Assembly: GCA_002427745.1 (NCBI GenBank)
Contig: DIYF01000092.1
Coordinates: 1 to 64,000 of the forward strand
Source: Roseivirga sp. UBA6061
Lineage (GTDB): Bacteria > Bacteroidota > Bacteroidia > Cytophagales > Cyclobacteriaceae
Direction of reading: 5' to 3'
Length of the DNA: 64,000 nt
This document shows positions 43,906-53,414 of the stretch, in pieces. The notes beneath the pieces are model-generated. The model was not told the DNA's origin, did not search any database, and saw nothing but the letters and a program-made list of their open reading frames with translations. The position numbers and the translations under genes are program-made. How positions within the stretch are numbered: position 1 is the first letter of the stretch; the number at the start of each line of letters is the position of its first letter.

Positions 43906-46273
43906 TTTTTTGAAGACTTACATCGCTGTAAGTGAAATCTGTATAGCTCAGTCCGTAGCCAAAAGGAAACAGGGGCTTTCCACTGAGGTTAATGTAATCA
44001 TCTCCGCGCCCTGTGGGTTTATGATTGTAATACAGGGGTAGTTGTGCCTCGTGAACAGGGAAGGTAATCGGCAGCCGTCCGGCAGGATTATATCCACCCA
44101 AAAGAACATCGGCAACTGCGTTACCGCCCTCATCACCCGGGTACCATACAGTGAGTATGGCATCCACCTGATTGCGCCATTTCTCCATGGTAATAGCACT
44201 GCCGCCTGTCAGCACCACAATAGTAGGAGTTCCTGTTTTGGCTACCTCCATGATCAGCTCTTCCTGTTTTCCGGGTAGGTTCAGGTAGGCCCTGTCATTA
44301 AATTCCCCTTCCTCTATACCCACGCATACCACAGCCACATCGGCTTTTTTCGCAATAGCTACAGCACGAGCCATTTCTTTTCGTTGATTATCAACTGAGT
44401 CAGCAGCCCAGATTAACCGGAACCATACATTTCCTGTGGTTTCATAAAATTCCACTTTCAGATCGTAGGTTTTTCCTTTTTCAAAGAAATAGGGCTTAGT
44501 GGTCTGTTGTACGGTTTGCTTTCTCCAGTTATCGATGATCAGCTCGTTATTTATATACAACCGGTATCCGTCATCGCCTTTTATGCCTATGTCTCTGGTT
44601 CCTGTTTCAGGAGAGGTCAGCTTACCGGTCCACCGGGCGGAGTAGAAGTCATAGTTGATTTTGTCCGGGTCTGGAGAAAAAAGTGTCCATCTGAAATCAA
44701 TGTTGGCATCTGTTCTCGACAGGGCAGGTTCACCCTCCATGGTGATGTTATTAAAATAGTCGGCTCTAAGGCCCGGCTTTTTCTGTCCCTGATCCAGGTG
44801 AAACAGGTTTTCTTCAGGAATGGCAACAAAGTCATGTTGAACCCTTTCAGTTCCTTTTGCATAAGTAATCCTGATCTGATCACCTGATTGATTTTTCAGT
44901 CCCTTTAATATGCTGACCGGAGAGTTTCCGGGCCCTGAATATCCTCCCAGCCGGGCTTCAGCAGCATCTGGTCCAAGTACCGCAATAGATCTGACCCCCT
45001 TTGAAATCGGGAGCACATTTTTGGGTGAGTTTTTGAGCAGAACAATTGACTCCCGTGCGGCAGTTTTCGCCAGTGATCTGCTTACATCCATGACATTTTT
45101 TGCCTGTAATGCTTCAAGGTCAACATAGGGATATTCAAACAGACCCAGCTTGAATTTGGCATATAAAACGCGCTTCACTGCATCATCAATGGCATTTTGA
45201 TCGATCATGCCTTTTTCAAATGCCTCATAAAAAAGCGGGTAATGATTGTATGAGGTCTGGAAAATCACATCCAGTCCTCCTTCTATCGCCTGCTTTGTGG
45301 ATTCTGCATAATTTTTGGCCGTAAAGTGAAGCACATTGGCACCACCAACAGCTCCCGCGTCTGAGATGACAAAACCCTGGAAACCCCATTCTGACTTGAG
45401 TTTTTTTCGCAGTAGTTTGTGATTGGCCGTTGCTTGAGTTCCATCTACTGAGTTATAGGCCGTCATGACAGACCAGGCGCCCCCTTTCTGTACGCTGGCT
45501 TTAAAGGCAGGGTAGTAAACCTCCTTTAACAGGCGCTCATTGAAATGAATGGGGTAGGAGTCCCGGCCGCCATCGCCTACATTGACCACAAAGTGTTTGG
45601 GGGTGGTGATCACTCCACGTTTTTCAAAGGCATTCACATAAGAAACAGCCATTTGAGAGGTGAGAAAAGGGTCCTCACCATAGGTCTCTTCCACACGACC
45701 CCAGCGTACATCCCTGGATATATTGATAACAGGGGACAGGTTCTGACGGATTCCTCTGGCTTTTACTTCGCTGGCAATAGTAGCCGCAACGGTATCCATC
45801 AGGGATGTATTAAAGGAGGCAGCCAAACCAATGGCTTGAGGAAAGGCTGTGGCATCTTCCCTGATCAATCCATGAAGGGCTTCATCAAAAGGGATAATGG
45901 GTATGCCTAACCGTGTTTCTTCCAGGAAATATCGTTGCATCTCATTAATCAGGGTGGCTGTTTGCAGAGCCGTGCCACCTGCCGAGTAATCGAGAATCTG
46001 CTCAGATTCATTTTTCGAAGAACTTTTGGTAGCTACCTGAAAACCGAAAATGCCGTGTTTGTATTTTTCTTTCCCTTCCGTAATGTCTCCCGGGATCATG
46101 AAAAGCTGCCAGAATTTTTCCTCTGTTGTCATTCGCGAGAGTAAGTCATTTACCCGATCGTCAATGCCGGCATCAGCCTGTTTGTAGAGGGGCTCGTCCT
46201 GCGGTTCGCAGGCACTGAACAAAATAAGAAGCAGTAAGAGCAGTGTATTGCCGGTCAGCCGTTTTGAATTCAT
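43898..46273 (-). CDS. GH3 beta-glucosidase lipoprotein with PA14 insert, frameshifted
   Basis: 791 residues as read; the intact protein would be about 895. A lipoprotein signal ends at Cys22 (LFSAC). The N-terminal GH3 barrel has the nucleophile Asp305 in FVISDAGAV. An alpha/beta domain follows with a PA14 insert (GLRADYFNNITMEG, KGDDGYRLYINNEL), which often binds sugar chains. The frame ends early after GYGLSYTDFTYSDVSLQ, and the Fn3-like tail is in another frame downstream. It is expected to hydrolyse beta-glucosides or related glycans in the periplasm or at the cell surface. Confidence 0.88.
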   Translation of the reverse strand: MNSKRLTGNTLLLLLLILFSACEPQDEPLYKQADAGIDDRVNDLLSRMTTEEKFWQLFMIPGDITEGKEKYKHGIFGFQVATKSSSKNESEQILDYSAGGTALQTATLINEMQRYFLEETRLGIPIIPFDEALHGLIREDATAFPQAIGLAASFNTSLMDTVAATIASEVKARGIRQNLSPVINISRDVRWGRVEETYGEDPFLTSQMAVSYVNAFEKRGVITTPKHFVVNVGDGGRDSYPIHFNERLLKEVYYPAFKASVQKGGAWSVMTAYNSVDGTQATANHKLLRKKLKSEWGFQGFVISDAGAVGGANVLHFTAKNYAESTKQAIEGGLDVIFQTSYNHYPLFYEAFEKGMIDQNAIDDAVKRVLYAKFKLGLFEYPYVDLEALQAKNVMDVSRSLAKTAARESIVLLKNSPKNVLPISKGVRSIAVLGPDAAEARLGGYSGPGNSPVSILKGLKNQSGDQIRITYAKGTERVQHDFVAIPEENLFHLDQGQKKPGLRADYFNNITMEGEPALSRTDANIDFRWTLFSPDPDKINYDFYSARWTGKLTSPETGTRDIGIKGDDGYRLYINNELIIDNWRKQTVQQTTKPYFFEKGKTYDLKVEFYETTGNVWFRLIWAADSVDNQRKEMARAVAIAKKADVAVVCVGIEEGEFNDRAYLNLPGKQEELIMEVAKTGTPTIVVLTGGSAITMEKWRNQVDAILTVWYPGDEGGNAVADVLLGGYNPAGRLPITFPVHEAQLPLYYNHKPTGRGDDYINLSGKPLFPFGYGLSYTDFTYSDVSLQKTA

Positions 46274-46485
46274 GAGGTGTGTAATGTCTTTATCTATCCG
46301 GTGATCAGGAAAGGACCACTCAAGCCAGGTTGAGATAGCTCAATCCGCTATGATCAGCCTGACGTTCGAATGTAAGCAAGAAAGGTCAAAAGCCCCTCTT
46401 ATCTTAATACACTATGACAGGAGGGGAGAACCACCGAGGTTTCAATCAGCAGTACTTTCCGGGTGGTAATGTAGTGGAGATGCGA

Positions 46486-47064
46486 TTACTTACTTAGCTC
46501 ACCAAGTCTCCCCACTTTCCTCAACCATTTGCTTCTAAACGATTCCCGGGAGTGCCTTATCGGTCCTATGGTTGTAATCTGCACTTTTTTGACGCCTGTA
46601 AAATTCAGGGTAAGCCTTTTCATGGCCTTATGACTCGGGCTGCCATAGACCCATCGATAGTACCATGCCGGCTGATCCAGAGTACAGATGAGTCTGGCTG
46701 TTTTACCATTGAGCAGTTTATCCCACCAAAGTGAATCTTTGCGTTTGTTGAAAGCGAAACCCGGCAACAGCACTCTGTCTAAAAAGCCCTTCATGACAGC
46801 CGGTACAGAACCCCACCAGACAGGATATATCCATACCAGATGATCAGCCCATTTCAGACTATCCTGAGCTTCCAGCAGGTCAGGTTCCAGTTCGGTTCGC
46901 TTCCTGTATCCAAACTGAAGGTTTGGGTTGAAATCCAATTCCCGGATGTTGATTTCGCGTATTTCGGCACCGGATTTTTGAGCTCCGGTCTTGTAGGCGG
47001 CAGATAGTGCGGCATTAAAACTTTCCGCATCAGGGTGTCCGTTGATAATCAGAATCTTAGTCAT
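46486..47064 (-). CDS. NAD(P)H quinone reductase, flavodoxin fold
   Basis: 192 residues. It belongs to the KefF/MdaB/NQO1-type flavin reductases. The FMN phosphate region is IINGHPDAESFNAAL. The body has LKWADHLVWIYPVWWGSVPAVMKGFLDRVLLPGFAF, the typical family core. It probably reduces quinones or nitro-compounds with NAD(P)H in the cytosol. It lies 31 bases after the small membrane gene and downstream of a Crp-type regulator on the same strand, suggesting a small stress operon. Confidence 0.9.
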   Translation of the reverse strand: MTKILIINGHPDAESFNAALSAAYKTGAQKSGAEIREINIRELDFNPNLQFGYRKRTELEPDLLEAQDSLKWADHLVWIYPVWWGSVPAVMKGFLDRVLLPGFAFNKRKDSLWWDKLLNGKTARLICTLDQPAWYYRWVYGSPSHKAMKRLTLNFTGVKKVQITTIGPIRHSRESFRSKWLRKVGRLGELSK

Positions 47065-47095
47065 TTTTTTGATGTTAATGTGGGTTGCTTGGGGA

Positions 47096-47437
47096 TCAGA
47101 ATATTTTTTTGAACCTGGCTTCCAGGCGGGTGTCGGTCAGGTTATCGACTTTGAAGAAGCGGTAGAGTACAAAACCGGCAGGCACGGTCAGGAAAATTGT
47201 GCAGCCTGTAAAGGTGATGGCACTGCAAAGCAAATCCAGTGAACGGGCACCAATCGCGCCTATAGAGGAAAAGAGGTGATCGTATTGCTCTTCAAAGTAC
47301 AGGTGGACAGCTTTTGTGTATTCGTAGAACCGTACGGAAGTCTCATATACCAGCCAGGCCGGGTAAAACCACTTTCTAATCGGGACCCACCATTTGCCCC
47401 AGATCGATTGCTGATAACTTGTGTGTTTTTCTATCAT
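47096..47437 (-). CDS. small membrane protein of unknown function
   Basis: 113 residues. A Trp-rich amphipathic N-terminus (WGKWWVPIRKWFYPAW) is followed by a soluble middle and one clear hydrophobic segment (about 75-95, SAITFTGCTIFLTVPAGFVLY). No family recognised. It lies between the Crp-type gene (57 bases upstream) and the quinone reductase gene (31 bases downstream), so it is probably co-transcribed. Confidence 0.7.
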   Translation of the reverse strand: MIEKHTSYQQSIWGKWWVPIRKWFYPAWLVYETSVRFYEYTKAVHLYFEEQYDHLFSSIGAIGARSLDLLCSAITFTGCTIFLTVPAGFVLYRFFKVDNLTDTRLEARFKKIF

Positions 47438-47494
47438 GTTTCATCCATTTGCTGCAAACGTCAGCCATATGGATGAGGGGTCATTTGATATAGA

Positions 47495-48109
47495 TCAAAT
47501 TCCGTTTTTGGGGTTTCTGATCCTGCTTAGGGTTTCGAGCGTTATGCCCAGATAAGAGGCTATATGGGTAAGGGGAACTCTCTCGGTTACGCCCGGGCGA
47601 ATGCTGATTAGATGTTTATATCGTTCTTCTGCTCTGTTGAATTGTATGGTATACAATCTTTCGCAAAGTCCCAGCATTGTCTCGGTCACTACCTTGCTGA
47701 TAAAGCGTTCAAAGTCATGATACTTGTCGCAAAGAAAATCAAGTGTGTCTTTGGAGAATTCCAGGACGACAGAGTCTTCCACAAACTCCACATAGTGAGG
47801 GCTGGGGGCCTCACTGAAAAAGCTGACTATGGGTGCCATAAACTCGTTTTCAAATGAAAACCAATCTGAAATGTCCTTCCCGTCTTTCAGGTAATACGCT
47901 CTTCCGCAGCCTTTTACTATCAGGTATGCCTTTTTTGAGAACTGTCCTTCACGAACAACAATCTCACCTTTGGGGAGCTTAAGATGCCGGGCATGATGGA
48001 TCAGTTCCTGCTGACACTCAGGGGAGAGGGGAGCGTAGTTGGCAGTTACTTCATCAAATACTTTTTGAATGTTTATCTGGTCAATGACTGCAGCGGCCTT
48101 GTTATTCAT
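47495..48109 (-). CDS. Crp/Fnr-family regulator
   Basis: 204 residues from the ATG at 48109; an upstream TTG at 48139 is less likely. A cyclic-nucleotide-binding-like domain covers ~25-140 (GEIVVREGQFSKKAYLIVKG, then WFSFENEFMAPIVSFFSE). A C-terminal helix-turn-helix follows (IASYLGITLETLSRIRN). The sugar-phosphate pocket residues of true CRP are not evident, so the ligand may differ. The gene precedes a small membrane protein and a quinone reductase, which it may regulate. Confidence 0.9.
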   Translation of the reverse strand: MNNKAAAVIDQINIQKVFDEVTANYAPLSPECQQELIHHARHLKLPKGEIVVREGQFSKKAYLIVKGCGRAYYLKDGKDISDWFSFENEFMAPIVSFFSEAPSPHYVEFVEDSVVLEFSKDTLDFLCDKYHDFERFISKVVTETMLGLCERLYTIQFNRAEERYKHLISIRPGVTERVPLTHIASYLGITLETLSRIRNPKNGI

Positions 48110-48291
48110 GCTGCGAACTTCAGGACATAAACTTTCCAAACAAACAAAATTTCGCTAAAACCGTGTTTTTGAGCCCTTCCTCACCCAGACCGATTGTTTC
48201 AATGGCCACCTGGCCCAGGTGCTGGAAGACACCAGACTCAGATAAACATAGTGAGGAAGGTTCTTCAATAACCATCTCCTGAGTTTATTGG

Positions 48292-49164
48292 CTATTTGAT
48301 CAGGCTTGACAACCAGGTCACACTTTGCACTCCGGTCGATGGAAAGGCCGTTTGGTGACTACCGTCAATAATTGCCTGCTCCAGGTATAGACTGTCGTCA
48401 TTTCTTCCTTTTAACAAGGTGATGAATTGCTCTATAACCTGTCCGGACTCTTCTTCCAATGAGCCATAGGAAATAAAGACATTGGCATTGAGATGCTTTT
48501 GTTCCTCTGTCTTGTCGGAAACCAGTTGGGTAAAATAAGGAATATCGCCTCTGAGTGCCGGGCTGCCGAGAATGTAGTTTTTAAAGCTATCGGGCCGGGC
48601 CATCAAGGCATATGCACCCAACACCCCACCGGCAGAATAGCCAAAATAAGAACGATTGGCTGGATCGGTTCTGAAGTTGCTTTCTACATATTTGAAGACA
48701 TCATTTCGGATAAAAGCCAGGTGATTAGCTGCTTGTCCAAGGTGATGTTTGGCCTGGACTTCGGGCTTATCAGAGGGAATAACACTGTAATCCCTATACC
48801 TGCTCACATGTTGACCATGTTCTTTGACTAAGGCTTCGTTAATGTCCTTTTGCCAGGAAATGCCCACCAAAATCATATCATTCATAATGTACTCCTGGCT
48901 GGCAGAGAGTATCTCGATATGCCACAGGGCATCGGTATAATAAAGCACAGGATACCGTTTATCAGGATTTTCTGAATATCCCTCTGGTAGTTCTATATAG
49001 AGCTCATAATGCCGGTCATTTTGGGTGTCCTTTATAGGAGTTACCTGTACCTGGTTTAAGGTAAGGGGAGCGCCTGTCTGTGCCAATGCGGCATTGAGAA
49101 CCAGCATCAGACCAAGTGAGATTATCGTCCTGGTTGTCATTCTTGCGATAGCTGTTTTAATCAT
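48292..49164 (-). CDS. secreted esterase, Fes/IroE-like alpha/beta hydrolase
   Basis: 290 residues from the ATG at 49164. The longer frame up to 49416 overlaps the upstream PD40 gene and is rejected. Signal peptide ends NAALAQ. The fold is of the enterochelin-esterase type: RHYELYIELPEGYSENPDKRYP opening, nucleophile elbow FGYSAGGVLGAYAL, and DGSHQTAFP carrying the His. It probably cleaves an ester or a siderophore-like compound in the periplasm. It is the last gene of the PD40 operon, ten bases after the fourth PD40 gene. Confidence 0.88.
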   Translation of the reverse strand: MIKTAIARMTTRTIISLGLMLVLNAALAQTGAPLTLNQVQVTPIKDTQNDRHYELYIELPEGYSENPDKRYPVLYYTDALWHIEILSASQEYIMNDMILVGISWQKDINEALVKEHGQHVSRYRDYSVIPSDKPEVQAKHHLGQAANHLAFIRNDVFKYVESNFRTDPANRSYFGYSAGGVLGAYALMARPDSFKNYILGSPALRGDIPYFTQLVSDKTEEQKHLNANVFISYGSLEEESGQVIEQFITLLKGRNDDSLYLEQAIIDGSHQTAFPSTGVQSVTWLSSLIK

Positions 49165-49174
49165 ATTTCGAAGG

Positions 49175-50038
49175 TTAGTTCCTGGCTTTGAGTGTCTCGA
49201 TAAAATCTGCGGCCACCCAGTAGATATCCACATTGTTTTCATCAATGCTTCTGTTAAAGAGCAGGTATTTGCCATCTGGCGTGATGGTGGGGTAGGAGTC
49301 TGATCTTTCAGAATTGATCTTGTCACCCAGGTTAATCGATGGCCCCCATGAACCGTCCTGTTGTTTGAAACTGATGTATAAGTCTGCTCCTCCAAACCCC
49401 TCTTCCCTTTGATCATCCCATATCAGATAAGATTCATCCGGAGCAATCCAGGGGTGTGCGTTATGTTTGCCAAGGTCAATGTTCAGCATCTTCGGTGCCT
49501 CGGGCTTCCCATTCGCCATTCGAAAGTACCGTATGGGTTCTTCTCCGGCTGTGTCGAAAAAGTAGTTTCCCTTCGCAGAAGTGGTCAGGCGCATGATGCG
49601 GAAATCTTTGTAGGGTGCCTCAAGGGTTTTGATTTCAGACCAGCCCGAACCAGTGCGCTCCATATAGCGTCTGCCAAGGTGCATGGTTTTGCCATCATGT
49701 GAAATGAAAGGTTCGCCCACCCTTGGCCCTGTCACTGACTTTTGCCATTGATCGTTTTGGTATTTGTACACAATCATGAAGGGTTTGTCTTCTTCATCGT
49801 ATCTCACAAAATAGAACTCCTTCATGTCGGGGGTAAAGGCACTGAATAGTTCGTAGAGCCGAGTCGAAACAATGCCGGGTGCAAAAACTTCGGCTGTTGA
49901 ACCAGGCGGTTTTTGACCCAGATAAGGCCCTGTCAGATTGGGATCATACGCACCAGACTCCACAGTTTCCTGAGCAGTGATGGTATTCAGGGAAAGGGTG
50001 ATGGTCAGTATTAAAATCAGGTTGGTTTTCATTTTCAT
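49175..50038 (-). CDS. PD40 propeller protein, paralog 4
   Basis: 287 residues. Signal peptide at 1-22 (ending NTITAQ). The mature part begins with the locus signature YLGQKPPGSTAEVFAPG. WD40-like PD40 strands follow: FTPDMKEFYFVRYD, IAPDESYLIWDDQREEG and TITPDGKYLLFNRS, as in TolB-type propellers. There is also the repeated phrase DLYISFKQQDGSWGP. It is one of four related proteins in this operon. A binding rather than catalytic role is likely. It lies 66 bases after the permease and ten before the esterase. Confidence 0.88.
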   Translation of the reverse strand: MKMKTNLILILTITLSLNTITAQETVESGAYDPNLTGPYLGQKPPGSTAEVFAPGIVSTRLYELFSAFTPDMKEFYFVRYDEEDKPFMIVYKYQNDQWQKSVTGPRVGEPFISHDGKTMHLGRRYMERTGSGWSEIKTLEAPYKDFRIMRLTTSAKGNYFFDTAGEEPIRYFRMANGKPEAPKMLNIDLGKHNAHPWIAPDESYLIWDDQREEGFGGADLYISFKQQDGSWGPSINLGDKINSERSDSYPTITPDGKYLLFNRSIDENNVDIYWVAADFIETLKARN

Positions 50039-50104
50039 ATGCTTGTTCTACGGGAATCAGCCTCCCGGGAGTTTTTACTTTTGATTATACTTTTTGTCAG
50101 GCCC

Positions 50105-52498
50105 TCATTCGCTCCTCAGCTTCTGTGCAGGGTTGGCGATGGCAGCTTTGCGGGCGTGATATCCCGTGGTGACCACTGTTACGATAAGTGTGCCCAACAG
50201 CACAGTGGAAAAAATGGTGAAGCCCGGGGTTATGTGAAACTGGAAACTTTCCAGCCAGCCCATCATGGAGAAGTAGCTCAATACAGAAGCAGGTATGGCC
50301 GCAATCAGTATGAGTAGTACAAAGTCTTTGATGAGCAAGTTGATCAGGCCCTGTGTATTAGCACCAAGTACCTTTCTGATACTGATTTCCTTAGCCCGCT
50401 GCTCTGCTGTATAGGACGCCAGACCCAATAGTCCCAGACAGGCTATGAGAATGGTCATGCCTGAAAAGCCCAAAAACAGTTTGCCGCGGACCTTATCAGA
50501 CTCGTAATTTTCCATGTATTGCTCATCGAGAAAAATGTATTCAAAGGCTGTAGTAGGGTAAGTCTTTTGCCATGCTGCTTCAATGAAGTCAATGGTAGCA
50601 TTGATATCTCCTTTGATTTTAATCAAGGCGATACGGTTGTTTTGTCTGGGGATAAAGAGGAGGGGAGCGATAGGGTCGTAGAGTGATTGTTGATGGAAAT
50701 CTTTTACTACACCCACAACTCTGGCAAAAGGCACTGAATCATTCCTGGCCAGGTTGATCTTTTTACCAATTGGGTCGGTCCAGTTCATCCTACGCACTGT
50801 GGCCTCATTGACCAATATTGCCTGAGAAGAATCAGAGGCAAAATCGAGCGAGAAGTTTCTTCCCTCAACTATCTCAATGCCTAGTGTTGGAAAGTAATCG
50901 TAATCTACCCGGTAGTTGCCAAAGGCAATGTTATCCATAGGTCCGGCTTCAGTTTCTATCTCGTAGACGCGATTCGGGTGACCATCTCCAGGTGTTGAAG
51001 TGGAAGTGGAAGTGCCCCCTATATTGATGTTTTGATCCAGCTCATTTTTAAAAACACGCCATTTTTCTTGATCAGCATTGCTTCTGAAATTGATCTGCAA
51101 CATCTGTTCTTTGTCAAAACCCAAATCTTTGTCCCTGAGGAATTGCATCTGCCCATAAATGACCATAGTACCGATCAACATGAAAATGGAAATCGAAAAC
51201 TGTATTGTTACAAGTACCTTCCTTAATAACTTATTGCCGGATTTCCCTCCGCTACCTTTGAGCACTGCTGCAGGCTGAAAGGAGGATAGGAAAAATGCAG
51301 GGTAGCAGCCCCCGATGAATCCTGTGATAAATACTATACCGATAACGGTCAGAATGACGTTCGTATGAAGTAATCCCTCAATTGCCAAATCGGTACCCAC
51401 AACGTTGTTTATTCCCGGCACTGCAGCGATTATAACCAATACACTCAGAATGAGTGATATGAGTGTAATCAGGATTGATTCAGTTAGAAACTGGCCAATC
51501 AAACCAGTTCTCTGGGCTCCCATCACCTTTCTTAAACCCACTTCCATAGATCGCTTCATGGATCTTGCTGTAGCCAGATTCATATAATTGATACTGGCTA
51601 TGACGATCAGGAAAATGGCTATTGCACCAAAAATCCGCACATATTGAATGTTGCCTACCGGTGAAGGCTCAGCGTCAAAATCTGAAGTTAAATGGATACT
51701 TGTCAAAAGAAAGGGCACCATTTTTACCTGGATGTTGATGGGGTCAAAAATGGGCGCTATGTATTTGGCCACTGTGGAATCAAGTTTTATCTGCAAGGCC
51801 TCCTTTGTGACTCCTTCATTGACCAATAAATAGGAATGAACTCCCCAGCCTCCCCATCCTATATCACCATCAGGGAAGGCATTTTTCCAGGAAATCAGTG
51901 CCTCGGCCAGCAGGTGGGTAGTTCTGGACATATCCTTGTATACTCCTGTAACCTGTAAAGTCATTTCCCGGTCTCCACCACCTATCAGGGTTTGTCCAAT
52001 GGGGTTTTGGTCCTTGAAAATTTTTCGGGCCATCGACTGATTAATAACGATGGAATTAGGAGCCTCTAATGCAGTTTCAGGGTTTCCGGCCACAAACTCA
52101 TAATCGAACAGTTCGAACACAGTGGAATCAGCGGCATAGACATTGTACTGGAAGTAATCAACCTGATTGTACTCAAATAGCATGTTTCCCTGGCCTCCCA
52201 TTCTTCTCAATCGTGCAGCCTGAACTACTTCAGGATTCTCATTTTTGATAGTAAATGCGGCTTTTGGGGTCATGACGGCCCACTTGATCACGCCATCCGG
52301 CTCAGTAAATTCCGTGGCAAGCCGATAAATCCGATCCCTTTTGGAATGCTGCTTGTCGAAACTGGTTTCGTGAAAGATATACAACAGAATGATCAGACTG
52401 GAGGCAATGCCCACGGTAAGCCCGATGATATTGAGCGCAGAATAACCCGGTTGTCTTAGCAGGCTTCTGAAAGCGACCTTTATATAGTTTTTCAGCAT
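50105..52498 (-). CDS. FtsX/MacB-type ABC transporter permease
   Basis: 797 residues from the ATG at 52498; the frame reaches 52540 but then enters the next gene. The layout is membrane anchor, MacB-type periplasmic domain, FtsX core (about three segments), then the same set again. Examples are RSLLRQPGYSALNIIGLTVG, SMKRSMEVGLRKVMGAQR, AKEISIRKVLGANTQG and a final SVLLGTLIVTVVTTGYHARKA. Such fused permeases work with a MacB-like ATPase to drive periplasmic export or mechanotransmission. No ATPase gene is adjacent, so it must use one from elsewhere. It sits seven bases after a PD40 gene. Confidence 0.93.
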   Translation of the reverse strand: MLKNYIKVAFRSLLRQPGYSALNIIGLTVGIASSLIILLYIFHETSFDKQHSKRDRIYRLATEFTEPDGVIKWAVMTPKAAFTIKNENPEVVQAARLRRMGGQGNMLFEYNQVDYFQYNVYAADSTVFELFDYEFVAGNPETALEAPNSIVINQSMARKIFKDQNPIGQTLIGGGDREMTLQVTGVYKDMSRTTHLLAEALISWKNAFPDGDIGWGGWGVHSYLLVNEGVTKEALQIKLDSTVAKYIAPIFDPINIQVKMVPFLLTSIHLTSDFDAEPSPVGNIQYVRIFGAIAIFLIVIASINYMNLATARSMKRSMEVGLRKVMGAQRTGLIGQFLTESILITLISLILSVLVIIAAVPGINNVVGTDLAIEGLLHTNVILTVIGIVFITGFIGGCYPAFFLSSFQPAAVLKGSGGKSGNKLLRKVLVTIQFSISIFMLIGTMVIYGQMQFLRDKDLGFDKEQMLQINFRSNADQEKWRVFKNELDQNINIGGTSTSTSTPGDGHPNRVYEIETEAGPMDNIAFGNYRVDYDYFPTLGIEIVEGRNFSLDFASDSSQAILVNEATVRRMNWTDPIGKKINLARNDSVPFARVVGVVKDFHQQSLYDPIAPLLFIPRQNNRIALIKIKGDINATIDFIEAAWQKTYPTTAFEYIFLDEQYMENYESDKVRGKLFLGFSGMTILIACLGLLGLASYTAEQRAKEISIRKVLGANTQGLINLLIKDFVLLILIAAIPASVLSYFSMMGWLESFQFHITPGFTIFSTVLLGTLIVTVVTTGYHARKAAIANPAQKLRSE

Positions 52499-52505
52499 GT
52501 GGATT

Positions 52506-53414
52506 TTAGTTTTGTTGTTCTTTAGGTCTGAGGTTTTCAATCACCTGACTGTCAACCCAATAAGGTCTTCCTACCCAATAGGTACTTCCATCTTCTCTTG
52601 CCTTCCATTCTCCCCGGGAAAAGAACAAATATTTGCCATCGTGTGTCACTGTCGGGGAACTCTCCTGAAATTCCGTGTTTATTTGCGGGCCCATGTTGAT
52701 GGCCGGTAGCCAGGAACCATCTGTCCGTTTAAAACTTATATAGATATCAGCTTGTCCATTGCCGTCTTCTCGTACTACATCCCACATTAAATAGGATTCA
52801 TCAGGAGCAATGTATGGGTGAGCAATCGAGTTTCCGGTATTAATCTCGATACTCATTTTTACCGGATTCTCACGTTTACCGTCTATGAGACGTGAATAAT
52901 AGATAGAGCCGTTTTCCTGGTCTTCTTTTTTATAAACACCGAAATAATAGGTCCCTTCAGATGAAAGCGAGATGCCATGTGCCTGATCTTTCAGGAATTC
53001 CCCCTGACTTTTGAGCTCTGACCAACCAGTACCGGTTCGCTCCCGATAGTTCTTTCCACCGTACATCAGATCACCATCCACAGAGAACTTTGGCCATTTT
53101 ATGTCTGTCTCAGATTCGTTTCCCCAGGCACCATTTTCATGGCGAATAACAAAGAATGTACGTTTTGGATATTTACCATTTTTCCTGGTGAAATAGAATT
53201 CCTTCATATCCGGAGAAAATGTACCTCCTTCAAAAAGCCCTTCAGGAGAGACAATTTTGGGGTCGAACAGTTTAGGAACTAAGCCTGGCGGTTCTTCTCC
53301 AAAATAGAGATCTTCCAGAGATGGGAAATCAGGGTTCTTTGTTGGTGTCTTCTGAGCAAACACCCCGTTGAGTGACATGTAGTATATAATCAGCAATACT
53401 GATAGAGCCTTCAT
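52506..53414 (-). CDS. PD40 propeller protein, paralog 3
   Basis: 302 residues. Signal peptide at 1-20 (ending GVFAQ). The signature reads YFGEEPPGLVPKLFDPK, the most diverged of the four, with Glu-Glu replacing Gln-Lys. PD40 strands: FSPDMKEFYFTRKNGK, IAPDESYLMWDVVRED and TVTHDGKYLFFSRGE, and the phrase DIYISFKRTDGSWLPAINMG. Its ATG overlaps the previous stop by four bases (ATGA), and the permease follows seven bases later, so all are co-translated. A binding role in the periplasm is inferred. Confidence 0.88.
   Translation of the reverse strand: MKALSVLLIIYYMSLNGVFAQKTPTKNPDFPSLEDLYFGEEPPGLVPKLFDPKIVSPEGLFEGGTFSPDMKEFYFTRKNGKYPKRTFFVIRHENGAWGNESETDIKWPKFSVDGDLMYGGKNYRERTGTGWSELKSQGEFLKDQAHGISLSSEGTYYFGVYKKEDQENGSIYYSRLIDGKRENPVKMSIEINTGNSIAHPYIAPDESYLMWDVVREDGNGQADIYISFKRTDGSWLPAINMGPQINTEFQESSPTVTHDGKYLFFSRGEWKAREDGSTYWVGRPYWVDSQVIENLRPKEQQN

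Noticed and set aside
43906-43911. Programmed -1 frameshift in the GH3 gene
   Set aside because: The in-frame codons CAA AAA ACA do not form a canonical X XXY YYZ slippery heptamer, so a sequencing error or mutation is more likely.
49165-49416. N-terminal extension of the esterase gene
   Set aside because: It overlaps the 3' end of the PD40 gene in another frame. The signal peptide begins at the ATG at 49164.
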